Source: Paenibacillus sp. XY044 (lineage in GTDB: Bacteria; Bacillota; Bacilli; Paenibacillales; Paenibacillaceae). From it: DNA of 64,000 nucleotides. The translations under genes and the position numbers were made by a program. A model generated the notes under the pieces. The model was not told the DNA's origin, searched no databases, and saw nothing but the letters and a program-made list of their open reading frames with translations. The stretch covers positions 1-64,000 of the forward strand of contig NZ_NQMO01000001.1 in the NCBI RefSeq assembly GCF_002257645.1. Reading direction: 5' to 3'. Shown piece by piece: positions 50,013 through 59,866 of the stretch. How positions within the stretch are numbered: position 1 is the first letter of the stretch; each line of letters opens with the position of its first letter.

Positions 50013-51641
50013 ATGAAGCTGAAGCAATGGGGGAGTCTGCTGCTGACCTGCGTGCTGACGGTCTCGCTGGCGGCGGGCTGCAGCTCAGGGGACAAGGAAG
50101 GCGGCGCAGCCGCGGAATCGAAAGGCGGGGGATCGGCCGGGGGACAGATCAATGAGACCGGGATGCCGATCGTAAACGACAAGCTGACGGTGACTGCTTT
50201 TGCGGGCAAGTTTTTCGCCAATGCCGACTGGAACAACATCAAGCTGTGGCAGGAATATGAGAAAATGACCAACATCCACGTCCAGTGGGACACGGTCCAG
50301 AAGGACAATCTGGCGGAGAAGCGCAATCTGCTTCTGGCCGGCGGCGATTACCCGGAGATGTTCTACGCCTCCGCTTTTCCCCGGGCCGACCTGCTCAAAT
50401 ACGGTAAACAGGGCGCCTTTCTTCCGCTTAACGACCTGATCGACAAATATGCGCCCAACTTTAAAGCGCTGATGGAGAAGTATCCGATCATCGAAAAAGG
50501 GATTACGATGCCGGACGGCAACATTTACGGCTTACCGACGCTGTACGATCCGGAATTCAAGTCCGTGCTGTACGGCACGCCATGGGTGAAATCGGAGTGG
50601 CTCACCAAACTGGGGTTGAAGGAGCCGCAGACGCTGGACGATTTTTATAACATGCTGAAGGCGTTTAAGGAGAACGACCCGAACGGCAACGGACAGAAGG
50701 ACGAAATCGCTTGGGGCGCCGTCGGAGCGGCAGGGCTGGTAAATTACCTGCGCGGCTCTTTCGGCCTGAACAACCACGGAACCTCGAACATTTATGTCGA
50801 TACGGATCAAGACAGCGGCAAAGTCCGCTTTATCCCGACCGATCCGCGGTATAAAGAGCTGCTTCAGTACGTCAACAAGCTCTACAAGGACGGCCTGCTG
50901 GAACAGGACATCATGTCGGTCAAGAGCACCGAAGTGGATGCGAAGGGGATGGAAGGGTTGATCGGGGTGGTTGATAACGTTGACCCGGTGGCGATTTACA
51001 ACCAAAAAGGGTATGTCGGGCTGCCGGTGCTGAAGGGGCCGCATGGAGACCAAATGTTCAGCGCGACCGGATCGCCGCTCGGCAACATCGGGATGTTTGT
51101 CCTGACCGATAAAGCAAAACATCCGGAGGCGATGATACGCTGGATGGACTATTTTTACGGCGACGAAGGCATCAAAATGTTCTTTATGGGCTGGAAAGAC
51201 CAAACCTACAATGAAAACGCGGACGGCAGCGTGGACTATGTGGACGATATTAAGAACAATCCGAATGGCATGAATCTGGACCAGGCGGTTGGGCAGTACC
51301 TGATTTGGCCAGGCGGCTATTATCCCGGCTTCGTTACCCAGAAGTACTTCAAAGGAGCCGAAGGGCTGCCGACGTCCGTGGACAATGCCAAAAAAGCGGA
51401 GCCTAACGTCGTGCCGCAGGATCAAATCTGGCCGCCGTTCAACTTCACCGCCGAGGAGCAGGCCGACCTGACGGGCGTCCAGACGGATATTACGACCTAT
51501 GTCGACGAAATGCGCGACAAATTCATCTCCGGTAACGCTTCCTTTGACGAGTGGGATTCGTACGTGTCCACGCTGCAAAAAATGGGCCTGGACCGCTACA
51601 TCGCCATTTATCAGTCGGCGGCGGACCGTTATTCGAAATAA
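50013..51641 (+). CDS. ABC solute-binding lipoprotein (LplA-like)
   Basis: About 542 residues. A signal peptide ends in the lipobox SLAAGC. The mature part is a family 1-type solute-binding protein with LLLAGGDYPEMFYAS, DLIDKYAPNFKALMEKYP and YGLPTLYDPEF. The large size is typical of LplA-type binders of oligosaccharides. I use the ATG at 50013, just before MKLKQW, behind GGGAGG; the frame is open to 49968. The ligand is unknown. Confidence 0.9.
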   Translation: MKLKQWGSLLLTCVLTVSLAAGCSSGDKEGGAAAESKGGGSAGGQINETGMPIVNDKLTVTAFAGKFFANADWNNIKLWQEYEKMTNIHVQWDTVQKDNLAEKRNLLLAGGDYPEMFYASAFPRADLLKYGKQGAFLPLNDLIDKYAPNFKALMEKYPIIEKGITMPDGNIYGLPTLYDPEFKSVLYGTPWVKSEWLTKLGLKEPQTLDDFYNMLKAFKENDPNGNGQKDEIAWGAVGAAGLVNYLRGSFGLNNHGTSNIYVDTDQDSGKVRFIPTDPRYKELLQYVNKLYKDGLLEQDIMSVKSTEVDAKGMEGLIGVVDNVDPVAIYNQKGYVGLPVLKGPHGDQMFSATGSPLGNIGMFVLTDKAKHPEAMIRWMDYFYGDEGIKMFFMGWKDQTYNENADGSVDYVDDIKNNPNGMNLDQAVGQYLIWPGGYYPGFVTQKYFKGAEGLPTSVDNAKKAEPNVVPQDQIWPPFNFTAEEQADLTGVQTDITTYVDEMRDKFISGNASFDEWDSYVSTLQKMGLDRYIAIYQSAADRYSK

Positions 51642-51647
51642 ATGCAA

Positions 51648-51681
51648 TATATAGGTTGATTTCAATTTTTCAACTTATATA
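51648..51681 (+). other. Intercistronic hairpin after binding protein gene
   Basis: TATATAGGTTG (51648-51658) pairs with CAACTTATATA (51671-51681) with one G-U pair and a 12-base loop, without a T run. Such stems after binding-protein genes often protect the upstream mRNA and lower expression of downstream genes. Confidence 0.5.
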
Positions 51682-51706
51682 GTGACCTCAAAGGAGCGAA
51701 CAAGAT

Positions 51707-52987
51707 ATGACTCAACTGAAAGCGATTCTGATCGGCGCGGGCGCACGCGGAGCTGGTGGCTATGCCCCATATGCGCTGGACTATCCGCATGAGCTGGAAT
51801 TCGTGGCCGTGGCCGAGGCGGACCCGGTGCGGCGGATCCGTTTTGCCGAGAAGCACGGCATTGGCCCGGAGCGGTGCTACGAATCCTGGGAGCCGCTGCT
51901 CGCCGCGGAACGGATGGCGGACATCGCCGTCATCTGCACGCAGGACCGGATGCATTACGGCCCGACCATGCAGGCACTGAGGCAAAAGTATCACGTCCTG
52001 CTGGAAAAGCCGATGTCCCCGGATCCGGGCGAATGCCTGGACATGGAGCAGGCGGCCAGGGATCATAACCGGTTGCTGACGATCTGCCATGTGCTGCGGT
52101 ACACGCCGTTCTGGAGCACGATCAAGCGGGTGATCGACAGCGGGGCGATCGGCGAAATCGCTTCGATCCAGCTGAACGAGAACGTGGGCTACTGGCATAT
52201 CGCCCACAGCTTCGTCCGTGGCAACTGGAATCACTCGGACAAGGCCAGTCCGATGATTCTGGCCAAATCCTGCCACGACATGGATGTGCTGTCCTGGCTT
52301 ATGGATAAGCCGTGCATGCGGGTGAGCTCGTACGGCTCCCTGATGCATTTCCATGAAGGCCATGCGCCGGAAGGTGCGGCCGATCGCTGCCTGGACTGTG
52401 CCGTCGAGCCGGATTGCCCGTATTCGGCACCGAGGTTCTACCTCAGCGAACGGTACAAGGGCTGGGCCGGACATTTTACGCCGGAGCTGACGAAGGCGAG
52501 CATCATCCAAGGCCTCCGTGAAACGGACTACGGCCGCTGTGTATACCGCAGCGACAACAACGTCGTGGACCACCAGGTGGTCAATATGGAGTTTGAAGGC
52601 GGGGCCACAGCGATCTTCAGCATGTGCGGCTTTACCTATGAGCAGGAGCGCCGGATTCAGGTCATGGGCACGCGCGGAGAGCTCCGCGGCGAGGAAGGGA
52701 AGATCACCGTCTTCGACTTTCTGACTCATCAGCAGACGGAAATCGCCATCCCGTCCCAGGCGAGCGGCCACGGCGGCGGGGATAGCGGCATCGTCCGCAG
52801 CTTCCTCAAGGAAGTCCGCGGCTACAACGGTCAGGAGAGCCTGACTTCGGCAAGCGCATCGGTGCGCAGCCATCTGATGGCGTTTGCGGCGGAAGAATCG
52901 CGGCTGCATCAAGGAAAATCGATCGATTTGAATGAATTTGCAGTGGAATGGAAGACCAGGAAGCAAGCGGCAGAGCAGCCGAAATAG
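51707..52987 (+). CDS. Gfo/Idh/MocA family oxidoreductase
   Basis: 426 residues. The Rossmann domain starts KAILIGAGARGAGGYAPYA, and the family motif is LLEKPMSPDP. In the catalytic half, SCHDMDVLSWLM has the His/Asp pair and NWNHSDKASPMI the expected Lys region. It has an extra Cys-rich insertion, CLDCAVEPDCPYSAP (about 227-241), which may bind metal. It probably oxidises a sugar or cyclitol brought in by the adjacent importer. A good AAAGGAGCG site and a hairpin precede it, and a strong terminator ends the operon. Confidence 0.87.
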   Translation: MTQLKAILIGAGARGAGGYAPYALDYPHELEFVAVAEADPVRRIRFAEKHGIGPERCYESWEPLLAAERMADIAVICTQDRMHYGPTMQALRQKYHVLLEKPMSPDPGECLDMEQAARDHNRLLTICHVLRYTPFWSTIKRVIDSGAIGEIASIQLNENVGYWHIAHSFVRGNWNHSDKASPMILAKSCHDMDVLSWLMDKPCMRVSSYGSLMHFHEGHAPEGAADRCLDCAVEPDCPYSAPRFYLSERYKGWAGHFTPELTKASIIQGLRETDYGRCVYRSDNNVVDHQVVNMEFEGGATAIFSMCGFTYEQERRIQVMGTRGELRGEEGKITVFDFLTHQQTEIAIPSQASGHGGGDSGIVRSFLKEVRGYNGQESLTSASASVRSHLMAFAAEESRLHQGKSIDLNEFAVEWKTRKQAAEQPK

Positions 52988-53054
52988 GCGATGAAGTAAG
53001 CGTGCGGTAACAAGTCATCGCTGTCCTGTTTTCCTGTGGAACGGCAAACCCAGA

Positions 53055-53095
53055 AAACAACTAAACCCCGAATACCTCGGGTTTAGTTGTTTTTC
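53055..53095 (+). terminator. Terminator after importer operon
   Basis: AAACAACTAAACCC (53055-53068) pairs with GGGTTTAGTTGTTT (53079-53092), followed by T residues. Confidence 0.92.
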
Positions 53096-53285
53096 ATTTC
53101 AGCTCTCAATCGGCCCAGCTCCCACTTCATTTCGTAAGAACTAAAATATTTTTTGTCCTCAGTGGATGTACAAAACAATTAAAAGATGATAAATTAAAGT
53201 TAATTACAGCCTTTTACAACAAGGGATGAAGCGGATTTTAATTGTCCACCAAGAGAGGACGTATGTATATTGAGGAGGGATTGAT

Positions 53286-54479
53286 ATGGCAAGTCAGGCA
53301 TTGGACTTGTTTCTAAGCTCGAACATTGAGGATCTGAAAGCCAAGGGATTGTATAACGTGATTGATACGGTTCAGGGACCGAACGGCCCGTTGATCCAAA
53401 TTGACGGAAAGTCCTTGATTAACCTTTCCTCTAACAACTATTTGGGGCTCGCCACCGATTCCCGGCTGGTCGACGCGGCGGTGCAGGCAGCCAAGACGCA
53501 CGGTGCGGGAGCCGGTGCCGTCAGAACGATCAACGGTACGCTGGATCTTCATATCGAGCTGGAGGATAAGCTTGCCGGGTTCAAGCATACGGAAGCCGTC
53601 ATTGTGTACCAATCGGGTTTTAACTGCAACATGGCCGCCATTTCTGCGGTGATGGACGCAAACGACGCCATCTTGTCCGATGAGCTGAACCACGCCTCCA
53701 TTATTGACGGCTGCCGGCTGTCCAAAGCGAAAGTGATCCGCTACAAGCATTCGGACATGGAAGATCTGAGACGCCAAGCGAAAGCGGCCAAGGAATCCGG
53801 CTTATATAACAAAATCATGGTGATCACGGACGGCGTGTTCTCGATGGACGGCGATATCGCCAAGCTGCCGGAAATCGTGAAGATTGCCGAGGAATTTGAC
53901 CTCATTACGTATGTTGACGATGCACATGGATCCGGCGTTTTGGGCGAAGGAGCGGGCACCGTCAAGCATTTCGGACTGTCCGACCGGATCGATTTTCAAA
54001 TCGGTACGCTGTCGAAGGCCATTGGCGTCGTGGGCGGCTATGTCGCCGGTTCGAAGCAGCTGATCGAATGGCTGAAGCTGAGAAGCCGTCCGTTCCTGTT
54101 CTCGACATCCCAGCCTCCGGCGGTCATTGCGGCTTGCATCGCGGCGGTAGACATTCTGATGAACGACAAGGAGCTTATCGACAAACTGTGGGAGAACGGC
54201 CGTTTCTTAAAAGACGGACTGCGTGCTCTAGGTTATAACATCGGGCAGAGCGAAACGCCGATCACCCCTTGCATCATCGGAGACGAAGTAAAGACGCAGC
54301 AGTTCAGCAAACGGCTGATAGAGGAAGGCGTCTACGCGAAATCGATCGTATTCCCTACGGTTCCGAAGGGAACGGGCCGGATCCGCAACATGCCGACGGC
54401 CGCGCATACGAAGGAAATGCTGGAGCAGGTCATTGCCGTGTACGAAAAAGTCGGCAAAGAGATGAACCTGATCGGATAA
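53286..54479 (+). CDS. kbl: Glycine C-acetyltransferase (2-amino-3-ketobutyrate CoA ligase)
   Basis: 397 residues of the alpha-oxoamine synthase family. [22 protein letters not shown] and [19 protein letters not shown] lie in the N-terminal part, [10 protein letters not shown] is the PLP-contacting Asp/His region, and Lys244 in [12 protein letters not shown] binds PLP. Together with the next gene it forms the threonine dehydrogenase pathway: 2-amino-3-ketobutyrate plus CoA gives glycine and acetyl-CoA. The ATG follows GAGGAGGG. Confidence 0.93.
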   Translation: MASQALDLFLSSNIEDLKAKGLYNVIDTVQGPNGPLIQIDGKSLINLSSNNYLGLATDSRLVDAAVQAAKTHGAGAGAVRTINGTLDLHIELEDKLAGFKHTEAVIVYQSGFNCNMAAISAVMDANDAILSDELNHASIIDGCRLSKAKVIRYKHSDMEDLRRQAKAAKESGLYNKIMVITDGVFSMDGDIAKLPEIVKIAEEFDLITYVDDAHGSGVLGEGAGTVKHFGLSDRIDFQIGTLSKAIGVVGGYVAGSKQLIEWLKLRSRPFLFSTSQPPAVIAACIAAVDILMNDKELIDKLWENGRFLKDGLRALGYNIGQSETPITPCIIGDEVKTQQFSKRLIEEGVYAKSIVFPTVPKGTGRIRNMPTAAHTKEMLEQVIAVYEKVGKEMNLIG

Positions 54480-54519
54480 ACCGTATTTTTAGTGAGAATC
54501 ATCCAAGGAGGAATGAGGC

Positions 54520-55479
54520 GTGAAAAGGATTCTGGTGACAGGGGCGCTTGGACAAATCGGCTCCGAGCTGGTTACCAAGCTGCGTGAACTATACGGCAAC
54601 GACGCGGTCGTTGCGACAGATCTGCGTTCGTCTGCACACGAAATTACCCGGACGGGTCCTTTCGAGCTGCTGGACGTAACCAATGACAAAGCGATGCATG
54701 AAATCGCCAAGCGATATCAAGTCGATACGATCATTCATTTGGCGGCACTGCTGTCGGCAACGGCCGAAGAGAAGCCGCTCCTGGCCTGGAATCTGAACAT
54801 GGGCGGACTGATGAATGCACTGGAGGTGGCCAGGGAGCTGAAATGCCAGTTCTTTACGCCAAGCTCCATTGGGGCGTTTGGGCCGTCGACGCCGAAGGAC
54901 AACACACCGCAGGATACGATTCAGCGCCCCAACACGATGTACGGCGTAAATAAGGTGTCCGGCGAGCTGCTGTGCGATTACTATTTTCATAAATATGGTT
55001 TGGATACGCGGGGCCTCCGTTTTCCGGGATTGATCTCATACGTGACGCCTCCCGGTGGCGGGACGACGGATTATGCAGTGGAGATCTATTACGCAGCCGT
55101 CACCCACGGCAAGTACACGTCCTATATCGCCAAAGGCACCAACATGGATATGATGTATATGCCGGATGCGTTGACCGCGATTATTGATCTGATGGAGGCT
55201 GACTCATCACGGCTGACGCACCGAAATTCCTTTAACGTGACGGCCATGAGCGTAGATCCCGAAGCGATCGCCGCGGCGATCCGCAAGGAGATCCCCGGCT
55301 TCACGCTGGACTACGCCGTCGATCCGAAGCGGCAGGCGATTGCGGACAGCTGGCCGCATTCCATCGACGCTTCGGCAGCGAAGGCCGAATGGGGATTCTG
55401 GGCGCGTTACGACCTGGACGCCATGACGAAGGATATGCTAGGTCAACTCGGCGGAAGACAACTGCTCCGCAAAGCCTGA
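54520..55479 (+). CDS. tdh: L-threonine 3-dehydrogenase, epimerase-like (SDR) type
   Basis: 319 residues. GALGQIGSEL binds NAD, Tyr141 and Lys145 in TMYGVNKVSGEL are catalytic, and RFPGLISYVTPPGGGTTDYAVEIYY with MMYMPDALTAII is specific to extended-SDR threonine dehydrogenases, unlike the zinc MDR enzyme of E. coli. It oxidises L-threonine to 2-amino-3-ketobutyrate for Kbl. The start is a GTG behind AAGGAGG. Confidence 0.93.
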   Translation: MKRILVTGALGQIGSELVTKLRELYGNDAVVATDLRSSAHEITRTGPFELLDVTNDKAMHEIAKRYQVDTIIHLAALLSATAEEKPLLAWNLNMGGLMNALEVARELKCQFFTPSSIGAFGPSTPKDNTPQDTIQRPNTMYGVNKVSGELLCDYYFHKYGLDTRGLRFPGLISYVTPPGGGTTDYAVEIYYAAVTHGKYTSYIAKGTNMDMMYMPDALTAIIDLMEADSSRLTHRNSFNVTAMSVDPEAIAAAIRKEIPGFTLDYAVDPKRQAIADSWPHSIDASAAKAEWGFWARYDLDAMTKDMLGQLGGRQLLRKA

Positions 55480-55533
55480 TTCAAGGTAAAGATATCTTGA
55501 TGTCTTGATGATGTTTTATAGCTGTGACAAAAA

Positions 55534-55598
55534 AGCCATACCCTCAAGGAAGGATGCACAAGGATGCATGGACCTTGAGGGTGAGGCTATTTTTTTTG
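55534..55598 (+). terminator. Terminator after kbl-tdh
   Basis: AGCC plus ACCCTCAAGG (55534-55549) pair with CCTTGAGGGT plus GGCT (55573-55588), followed by ATTTTTTTT. Confidence 0.88.
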
Positions 55599-55723
55599 CG
55601 AAAAAAAGTACGTACAATCTCCCTTCCTCCGGCTTTTTTTTCGATATAATGGGTAGGAAGAGCACAGGCGCGGCCAACATGAAGCACCGCTGCAGCGCCT
55701 GCCTAATCAAAGGAGGCTAGGGC

Positions 55724-57526
55724 ATGATTTCATTTCCAAAACCGGATGTGGAGCAGTTTTTTCAGAGCTATGTCATCAGCAGCTTCGGGGTGAGCCCTGA
55801 CGAATCACGGCTTGTGTTCAGCGCCAGCCTGAGCGGGAAATTCAATGTGTGGGCGATGGACTTGAAAGGGGATACATCGTATCCGTACCCGCTGACGTAC
55901 AACGATCAAATGGCCAGCTTTATTAAGCCGGACCCGGAAGGGAAGCATCTGCTGACGGCGTTTGACCGGGACGGCGACGAAAACTATCAATTCCATGCGC
56001 TGAAGTGGAACGGCGGACAGCCGCTGCCGTTGTTTCCGGAGAGCGCACCGGACGAGAAGCATTACTTCGTCCATCTGTCCGAAGACGGCAATCGCCTGTA
56101 TTACAGCACGTCCCGTGACAACCCGATGTTCCTGAATTCCCGGGTATACCGTCTGGATACGGGGGAAGACCGGCTGCTCCTGCAAGGCGAAGAAACAACG
56201 ACCAGTCTTGACGCCGTCAGCCCGGATGAGCGGACCTTCGCTTACACCAAGAGTTATGCCAATACATACAATGTCAGTTATTTGCGTCGGGTAGGGGACG
56301 AGGAGGATCTATGCCTGACGCCTGATCCCGGGCGAGTTCATAACGCGGGCGAGGTTCATTTTCTGGATGATGAGCAGGTGGTCTTTGCCACTGACTATGA
56401 CGCTGAATTTGCTTATTTGGCTTCCTTCGACCTGACGACGGGCACGTTTAAACAGCGGCTGCACATCGAGCGGGAAAGCGTGGAGCTGATCCGTCTTCAT
56501 CGGGAGTCGCGGACGGTGTATCTGGTGACGGGCCGAGGGGTCGAAGACCGGCTGTACGCCTATGCTCTGGACACCGGCGAGCTGACTCCGATTCCGCTGC
56601 CCGCCGATTTGGTGCACCAGCTGACCGTAACCCGCTCAGGGAACTTGTACGTGCTCGCCCGCGGCGCCGTCAAGCCGCTGAATGTGTACCGTTATGTAGA
56701 CGGGCAGTGGACGATGCTGACGAAAAACGTGCTGACGGGATTGACCGAGGAGGATCTGTCCGCTCCCGAAGTGATTACTTATTCATCTTTTGACGGGATG
56801 GATATTGAGGCGCTTCTGTACCGGGCGAAGGCGGATGCGGCCAACGGGTATACCGTATTCTGGCCGCATGGCGGGCCGCAGGCCGCGGAGCGGAAGCAGT
56901 TCCGGTCGATGTTCCAATATATCATCGCGCAGGGCTACAACATCTTCTGCCCGAACTTCCGCGGCAGCACAGGTTATGGCAGCTCGTTCGTGAAGCTGGT
57001 GGAGCAGGACTGGGGCGAAGGGCCGCGCAAGGACTGCCTGGCGGGCATGGAGTGGCTGTTCGAGCAGGGTATCTCCTCCCGAGACAAACTGTTCGTGGTC
57101 GGCGGCAGTTACGGAGGATATATGACCCTGCTGCTGGCCGGGCGCAATCCCGACTATTTCCGGGCGGCCGTGGATATTTTCGGCGTAAGCAATCTGTTCA
57201 CGTTCTACCATTCCGTGCCGGACCATTGGAAGTCGATCATGGAGCGCTGGCTCGGTGATCCGGAACGCGACCGCGAACGGTTCGTCAAGGATTCGCCGAT
57301 TACGTATCTGGACCAGATGGTCAATCCGATGCTGATCATTCAAGGGGCCAACGATCCCCGGGTGGTCAAGGCGGAATCCGACCAGATCGTGGAGGCGCTG
57401 CAGGCCAAGGGTCGCGACGTCGAGTATATCGTGTTTGAGGACGAGGGGCATGGCATGACCAAAAAGGCCAACGAAAAAATCGCGTACACCCGTATGGTGG
57501 AGTTCATGAACCGCTGCCAGGAATAA
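55724..57526 (+). CDS. S9 family (prolyl oligopeptidase-like) serine peptidase
   Basis: 600 residues. The N-terminal two thirds form a beta-propeller (repeats such as SPDESRLVFSAS and SPDERTFAYTK), and the C-terminal third an alpha/beta hydrolase. Ser462 lies in VGGSYGGYM, Asp in IQGANDPRV and His in DEGHGM. The oxyanion region is WPHGGPQAAE. There is no signal peptide, so it degrades or trims short peptides, or acyl-peptides, in the cytoplasm. The ATG follows AAAGGAGG. It is followed by a DUF2264 gene 83 bases later. Confidence 0.92.
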   Translation: MISFPKPDVEQFFQSYVISSFGVSPDESRLVFSASLSGKFNVWAMDLKGDTSYPYPLTYNDQMASFIKPDPEGKHLLTAFDRDGDENYQFHALKWNGGQPLPLFPESAPDEKHYFVHLSEDGNRLYYSTSRDNPMFLNSRVYRLDTGEDRLLLQGEETTTSLDAVSPDERTFAYTKSYANTYNVSYLRRVGDEEDLCLTPDPGRVHNAGEVHFLDDEQVVFATDYDAEFAYLASFDLTTGTFKQRLHIERESVELIRLHRESRTVYLVTGRGVEDRLYAYALDTGELTPIPLPADLVHQLTVTRSGNLYVLARGAVKPLNVYRYVDGQWTMLTKNVLTGLTEEDLSAPEVITYSSFDGMDIEALLYRAKADAANGYTVFWPHGGPQAAERKQFRSMFQYIIAQGYNIFCPNFRGSTGYGSSFVKLVEQDWGEGPRKDCLAGMEWLFEQGISSRDKLFVVGGSYGGYMTLLLAGRNPDYFRAAVDIFGVSNLFTFYHSVPDHWKSIMERWLGDPERDRERFVKDSPITYLDQMVNPMLIIQGANDPRVVKAESDQIVEALQAKGRDVEYIVFEDEGHGMTKKANEKIAYTRMVEFMNRCQE

Positions 57527-57609
57527 GCGGAGAAGGACTCTCGAAGCCGAGGGGATTGCGGGGATTCATCAACGTAGCCGGCTGTGAAGCCGGGAGAGGA
57601 GACACCGAA

Positions 57610-58773
57610 ATGTCGGGACAAACAGAACAAGCAGGCAGGGAAGATCGGCTGTACTGGCTGCATCATTTGGAACGCTGGGCGCGTCCGATGCTGGCGCGGC
57701 TTGCGGAAGGGAGGCTGCGCGCGGAGATGCCGGTGGAGAGCAGCGGGGAAGGCCGGGAGGCTTACACCCATCTGGAAGCCTTCGGCCGCCTTCTGGACGG
57801 CATCGCCCCCTGGCTCGGGGCCGAGGGAGGAAGCGCGGAGGAGCAGCGGCTGCGCTCCGAGCTGCTGGAGCTGACGCATCAAGCGCTGGAGCATGCCTGC
57901 GACCCGGCATCCCCGGACGTGCTGAACTTTGGCGAGGGGCATCAGCCCATTGTGGACACAGCCTTCTTGTGCCAGGCTTTTCTTCGTGCGCCCCATGTTT
58001 TATGGGATCCGTTAACGGACGAGCAGAAGCAAAGATGGCTCTCCACCTGGAAGCTGACCCGCACGCGCAAGCCGTTCTTTAACAACTGGCTGCTGTTTTC
58101 GGCGGTGATCGAGACGGCTCTGGCCCGGTTTGGCGACCGGGACTGGGATCCGATGCGGATCGATTACGCCTTGAAGCAGCTGGAGCAGTGGTACGCGGGC
58201 GACGGGGTGTACGGCGACGGGCCTGCTTACCACGCCGATTACTACAACAGCTTCGTCATCCACCCGATGCTGCTGGACGTGCTGGATCACGCCGGAGCGC
58301 TGCAGCCGGACTGGGAGGCGCACAAGGGCCCGGCGCTGGTCCGGGCGCAGCGGTACGCGGAGCAGCTGGAGCGCATGGTCGCTCCGGACGGCAGCTTCCC
58401 GGTGCTCGGCCGGTCCATCAGCTACCGGACGGGCGCCTTTCATCTGCTGGCCCAGTTGGCCTGGCAGCGGCGGCTGCCGGAAGGGCTGGAAGCGGCCCAG
58501 GCGAGAGCCGCGCTGACGGCCGTCATGAAGCGCTGCTTCGAGCCGGCCGGGACGTACGACGCCGAGGGCTGGCTGCGGATTGGCCTTAGCGGACACCAGC
58601 CGGAGCTGGGCGAGGGGTATATCTCAACGGGCAGCTTGTATTTATGCGCGACCGTTCTGCTGCCCCTCGCGCTGCCGGAGAGCGATCCGTTCTGGCAGGG
58701 CGAAGCCGAGTGGACCTCCAAACGGATTTGGGGCGGCGGGCATGGCCGAATCGACCACGCGCTTGGGCATTAA
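57610..58773 (+). CDS. DUF2264 protein
   Basis: About 387 residues. LYWLHHLERWARPMLARLAEG at the start, then LLFSAVIETALARFGDRDWDPMRIDYALKQLEQWYAGDGVYGDGPAYHADYYNSFVIHPMLLDVLDH and GRSISYRTGAFHLLAQLAW are the DUF2264 pattern, an alpha/alpha-toroid that resembles glycoside hydrolase or lyase folds. Conserved acidic and His residues there suggest an enzyme on uronic-acid-containing sugars, but this is not shown. I use the ATG at 57610 after GGAGAGGAGA. Confidence 0.85.
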   Translation: MSGQTEQAGREDRLYWLHHLERWARPMLARLAEGRLRAEMPVESSGEGREAYTHLEAFGRLLDGIAPWLGAEGGSAEEQRLRSELLELTHQALEHACDPASPDVLNFGEGHQPIVDTAFLCQAFLRAPHVLWDPLTDEQKQRWLSTWKLTRTRKPFFNNWLLFSAVIETALARFGDRDWDPMRIDYALKQLEQWYAGDGVYGDGPAYHADYYNSFVIHPMLLDVLDHAGALQPDWEAHKGPALVRAQRYAEQLERMVAPDGSFPVLGRSISYRTGAFHLLAQLAWQRRLPEGLEAAQARAALTAVMKRCFEPAGTYDAEGWLRIGLSGHQPELGEGYISTGSLYLCATVLLPLALPESDPFWQGEAEWTSKRIWGGGHGRIDHALGH

Positions 58774-58811
58774 GCAGCCCAATTTCAAAGTAGGATTTGT
58801 TCAAACACGAA

Positions 58812-58858
58812 GAGGCTGTCCTCCAGGTTATTTCGGCCTGGCGGGGACAGCCTCTTGT
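58812..58858 (+). terminator. Terminator after DUF2264 gene, inside cation-efflux gene end
   Basis: GAGGCTGTCC (58812-58821) pairs with GGACAGCCTC (58845-58854), with an inner CCAGG/CCTGG pair, followed by TT. Its right half lies inside the last codons of the convergent transporter gene. Confidence 0.7.
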
Positions 58859-59739
58859 CCGTCTTCGTACCACGGGTTCAGGTGAACCATAACGTCGGCC
58901 ACATGCTTCATGCGCTCCATGATCGTCTTTTTCACTTCCCGGCTGACATCATGCCCCTCCTGTACGGTGAGATGGTTGGGGACGCTGACTTTGACATCAA
59001 CGATAATGGCATTGCCGAGCTCACGGGCACGAATGCTGTCGACGCGCTTCACATTGGGAACGGAGTAAATGATCGAGCTCAGCATGGCCAGCTGCTCGTT
59101 CGTGATGTTCTTGTCCATCAGAATATCGACGGACTCCCGTCCCATTTTGTACCCGAGACGGATCACCAGGTAGGATACGATAATCCCGGCCACTGGGTCG
59201 CCGTATTCCGTGTAAGGGATATGATAGGCTTCACCAATCAGCGAGATGCCGATCCCGATGGATGCAGCCGCGGAAGCGTAGACGTCCGCGATATGGTCGT
59301 AGGCCGTGGCGATCAGGCTGCGGCTGTTCTCGGCCTTGCCGATCCGGATGCAGTACATGTACAGAATCTGCTTCCAGATCAGGGAAATCAGCGCGGCCGC
59401 GAGCGCGATCCAGCTGGCTTCTGCCGGGGGAACGAACAGCGACTCGATCGATTTATACACCATCAACAGCGCCGCCATGACGAGAATAATCGCTACGATG
59501 CCCGATGCGATGGCTTCCGCTTTCCCATGTCCGTAGGGATGATCTTCATCCGCCGGCTTTCGCGATACCATGGCCGAGGTGAGTGCCGCAACCGTCGCCA
59601 CGACATCGCCTGCATTATGAATTCCGTCGGCTACGAGAACCTTACTGCCGAATAACAGCCCGACGAAGATTTTGAGAAGGGTCAGCAGCACATTGCTGAC
59701 GAGGCTGACCCATACCGCCAATATTGATTTGCTGGCCAC
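58828..59739 (-). CDS. Cation diffusion facilitator (CDF) transporter
   Basis: 303 residues with six membrane spans and a C-terminal cytosolic domain (about 215-290). The first metal site is DGIHNAGD in helix 2 and the second YDHIADVYAS in helix 5. Asn and Asp in place of the His of zinc-type CDFs would fit Mn2+ or Fe2+ export. The conserved DEDHPYGHGKAEAIAS loop is present. The start is a GTG after GAGGAGA. The upstream DNA has paired repeats at 59792-59866. Confidence 0.88.
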   Translation of the reverse strand: MASKSILAVWVSLVSNVLLTLLKIFVGLLFGSKVLVADGIHNAGDVVATVAALTSAMVSRKPADEDHPYGHGKAEAIASGIVAIILVMAALLMVYKSIESLFVPPAEASWIALAAALISLIWKQILYMYCIRIGKAENSRSLIATAYDHIADVYASAAASIGIGISLIGEAYHIPYTEYGDPVAGIIVSYLVIRLGYKMGRESVDILMDKNITNEQLAMLSSIIYSVPNVKRVDSIRARELGNAIIVDVKVSVPNHLTVQEGHDVSREVKKTIMERMKHVADVMVHLNPWYEDGQEAVPARPK

Positions 59740-59791
59740 GGATTCCAGTCTCCTCGCTCCATTCCTGGGTTTATTCCATCTATAAATAGAT

Positions 59792-59866
59792 TGAACTAAA
59801 CTTTTGCATTGAACTTCCTGTTACAACGGCCCGATAGAGGTCTATAACATTCATTTCTTTAGTTCA
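59792..59866 (-). promoter_or_regulatory. Distant inverted repeat upstream of cation-efflux gene
   Basis: TGAACTAAA (59792-59800) and TTTAGTTCA (59858-59866) are a perfect 9-base inverted repeat, 66 bases apart centre to centre. They bracket the region where the promoter of the transporter must lie and could allow looping by a metalloregulator. A third TTGAACTT is at 59810. The rest of 59740-60204 contains an imperfect hairpin near 59980-60030 and no gene I can support. Confidence 0.35.

Noticed and set aside
50532..52966. Two long minus-strand frames opposite the lipoprotein and oxidoreductase genes
   Set aside because: Both are shadows of well-identified genes on the plus strand.
53096..53285. 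T-box or riboswitch before kbl-tdh
   Set aside because: No T-box sequence, specifier loop or antiterminator is visible; only AT-rich DNA with a weak promoter-like TTTACA near 53213.
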